7,738 nt of DNA, from assembly GCA_007116765.1 (NCBI GenBank), contig SKHV01000099.1, forward strand, positions 1 to 7,738. The letters are read 5' to 3'. The notes beneath the pieces are model-generated. The model did no database searches. It was not told where the DNA came from and saw nothing but the letters and a program-made list of their open reading frames with translations. Shown one piece after another: positions 6,844 through 7,738 of the stretch. The number at the start of each line of letters is the position of its first letter. Position 1 is the stretch's first letter. Made by a program: the position numbers and the translations under genes. Source of the stretch: Prolixibacteraceae bacterium. Its GTDB lineage: Bacteria; Bacteroidota; Bacteroidia; Bacteroidales; Prolixibacteraceae.

Positions 6844-7738
6844 TTCTATTAATTGAACAACTATTGAAATAATGATCAAAACAGTGAAAAATATTTCAGC
6901 CCATTTTCGGCGTTTCATGAGTAGGAGATAGTTTGTAAGAAGATATACGAGCGGTATGGCCATTATTGCCATTATTTCGATTGATGCATAAGACGATAAC
7001 AATAATACTACTGACAAAACGAAAAAGTAGAATAGTATTTTGAAGAATTTTCGGGTGCTGATGCTTTTTTCTGCATAATGCAGTAACATGAAAATACTTG
7101 CAAAACTTGTAATGAGCAATAAATAGGCAAAGTAGATTTGTGCATTCAAGGTATGTAGTATTTTTTCGCCTTCGATGATAAGGGCGAATTTTACTGATTC
7201 ATAAAGAATGTTGGGGTCGCTGAATACATATAGAAGCGAGCTTAGCAATGCCCATGGAAGCATAATGCCGCTTATGGGTACTACTATGCTGCGCCAGGTA
7301 ATTTTTCCGCTCAAAATGAAGATGCTAATAGGTACTAGCATAATAAATACAATAGAATAGAACGAAAAAAGCCCTGCAATGCCTATTAAGAAACTAGCAT
7401 CGAAAAGATTAGGTATTGTGTTTTTTTTATCAAAAGCATTGAACAGGCTTTGTATTGAAAGAATAATAAATACTGATGAAATTATTGTGGGGTTCAGAAC
7501 GTGTAAGTCGATAACTGACAAAGTAATGAACAGAAATAAGTACACCGGTAAAAAGGTTCTCTCTTTCACAAAGGAAAACTTGGCATTTATATGTAGCAGC
7601 AAAAAACAAATAAAAATAATAATCAGAAAATTGATTATTATCGAAGGAATAAAGGATATACCATTTGGAATAAAAATATTCAAGAGCGGCGATTGGTCAA
7701 AAAATATAATTCCTTCACTTTTTTGTCCTTTAATAAAA
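6841..7738 (-). CDS. DUF6427-like multi-pass membrane protein, 5' end outside the window
   Basis: A strongly hydrophobic inner-membrane protein with roughly nine or ten predicted helices and a short basic loop, LMKRRKW, before the last one. The segment with NAKFSFVKERTFLPVYLF, then LNPTIISSVFIIL, DASFLIGIAGLFSF and KITWRSIVV, matches my memory of the Bacteroidota-specific DUF6427 family, whose function is not known. The frame stays open to the window edge: upstream of the TTG at 7681-7683 it continues in frame as GIIFFDQSPLLNIF, and this family normally has a further hydrophobic stretch before this point. The gene is therefore truncated by the window, and TTG is not its start. Its stop overlaps the carbamoyltransferase start. 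It is visibly more AT-rich than the HTCS gene, which is common for membrane proteins. The family call is from recall of motif order and is moderately sure; that it is a multi-pass membrane protein is clear. Confidence 0.75.
   Translation of the reverse strand, partial: FIKGQKSEGIIFFDQSPLLNIFIPNGISFIPSIIINFLIIIFICFLLLHINAKFSFVKERTFLPVYLFLFITLSVIDLHVLNPTIISSVFIILSIQSLFNAFDKKNTIPNLFDASFLIGIAGLFSFYSIVFIMLVPISIFILSGKITWRSIVVPISGIMLPWALLSSLLYVFSDPNILYESVKFALIIEGEKILHTLNAQIYFAYLLLITSFASIFMLLHYAEKSISTRKFFKILFYFFVLSVVLLLSSYASIEIMAIMAIPLVYLLTNYLLLMKRRKWAEIFFTVLIIISIVVQLIE

Noticed and set aside
7681..7683. TTG as the start of the membrane-protein gene.
   Set aside because: The frame remains open with sensible residues to the window edge, and a TTG start gives an N-terminus that appears to lack the family's usual beginning. 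The gene is treated as 5' partial.
1..7738. CRISPR array, insertion sequence, defence or phage module.
   Set aside because: No spaced direct repeats, transposase, integrase or known defence domain can be read on either strand.

Overview
The window looks like chromosomal DNA from a member of the Bacteroidota, probably Bacteroidales or a close relative. Four things suggest this: a one-protein hybrid two-component regulator (HTCS) with propeller sensor and AraC output, a membrane protein resembling the Bacteroidota-restricted DUF6427 family, starts without Shine-Dalgarno sequences, and AT-rich DNA with A-rich leaders. This placement is inferred from gene content; no marker gene is present.

Layout. 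Positions 69-4097 (+) carry a complete 1342-residue HTCS sensor/regulator. Eleven bases later, 4109-4831 (+) encodes a flavin reductase fused to a C-terminal rubredoxin, the architecture of high molecular weight rubredoxin (Hrb). The other strand carries a leftward gene set that converges on hrb. Reading leftward, it comprises a DUF6427-like multi-pass membrane protein cut by the right window edge (6841-7738), a NodU/CmcH-type carbamoyltransferase (5195-6841) joined to it by a TAATG stop/start overlap, and the remains of a hemolysin III/PAQR membrane protein (4864-5217). An imperfect 13-pair hairpin lies between the convergent sets.

How the genes may work together. The HTCS senses a periplasmic ligand, probably a glycan fragment by family precedent, and regulates transcription. 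Its usual SusC/SusD and glycoside hydrolase partners are not visible on the right side, and the left side is outside the window. Hrb would pass electrons from NAD(P)H through flavin and rubredoxin to an oxygen, NO or peroxide reductase that is not encoded here. The carbamoyltransferase and membrane protein are almost certainly co-translated; the carbamoyl acceptor is unknown.

The least obvious item is the hemolysin III relic. The N-terminal family motif is in one frame, the next segment in a second, and the C-terminal HxxxH segment in a third, with about 100 residues missing between them. An open 117-codon frame runs across the whole wreck and could easily be mistaken for an intact small membrane gene. 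I see no RNA gene, CRISPR array, insertion sequence or clearly new defence or mobile system.
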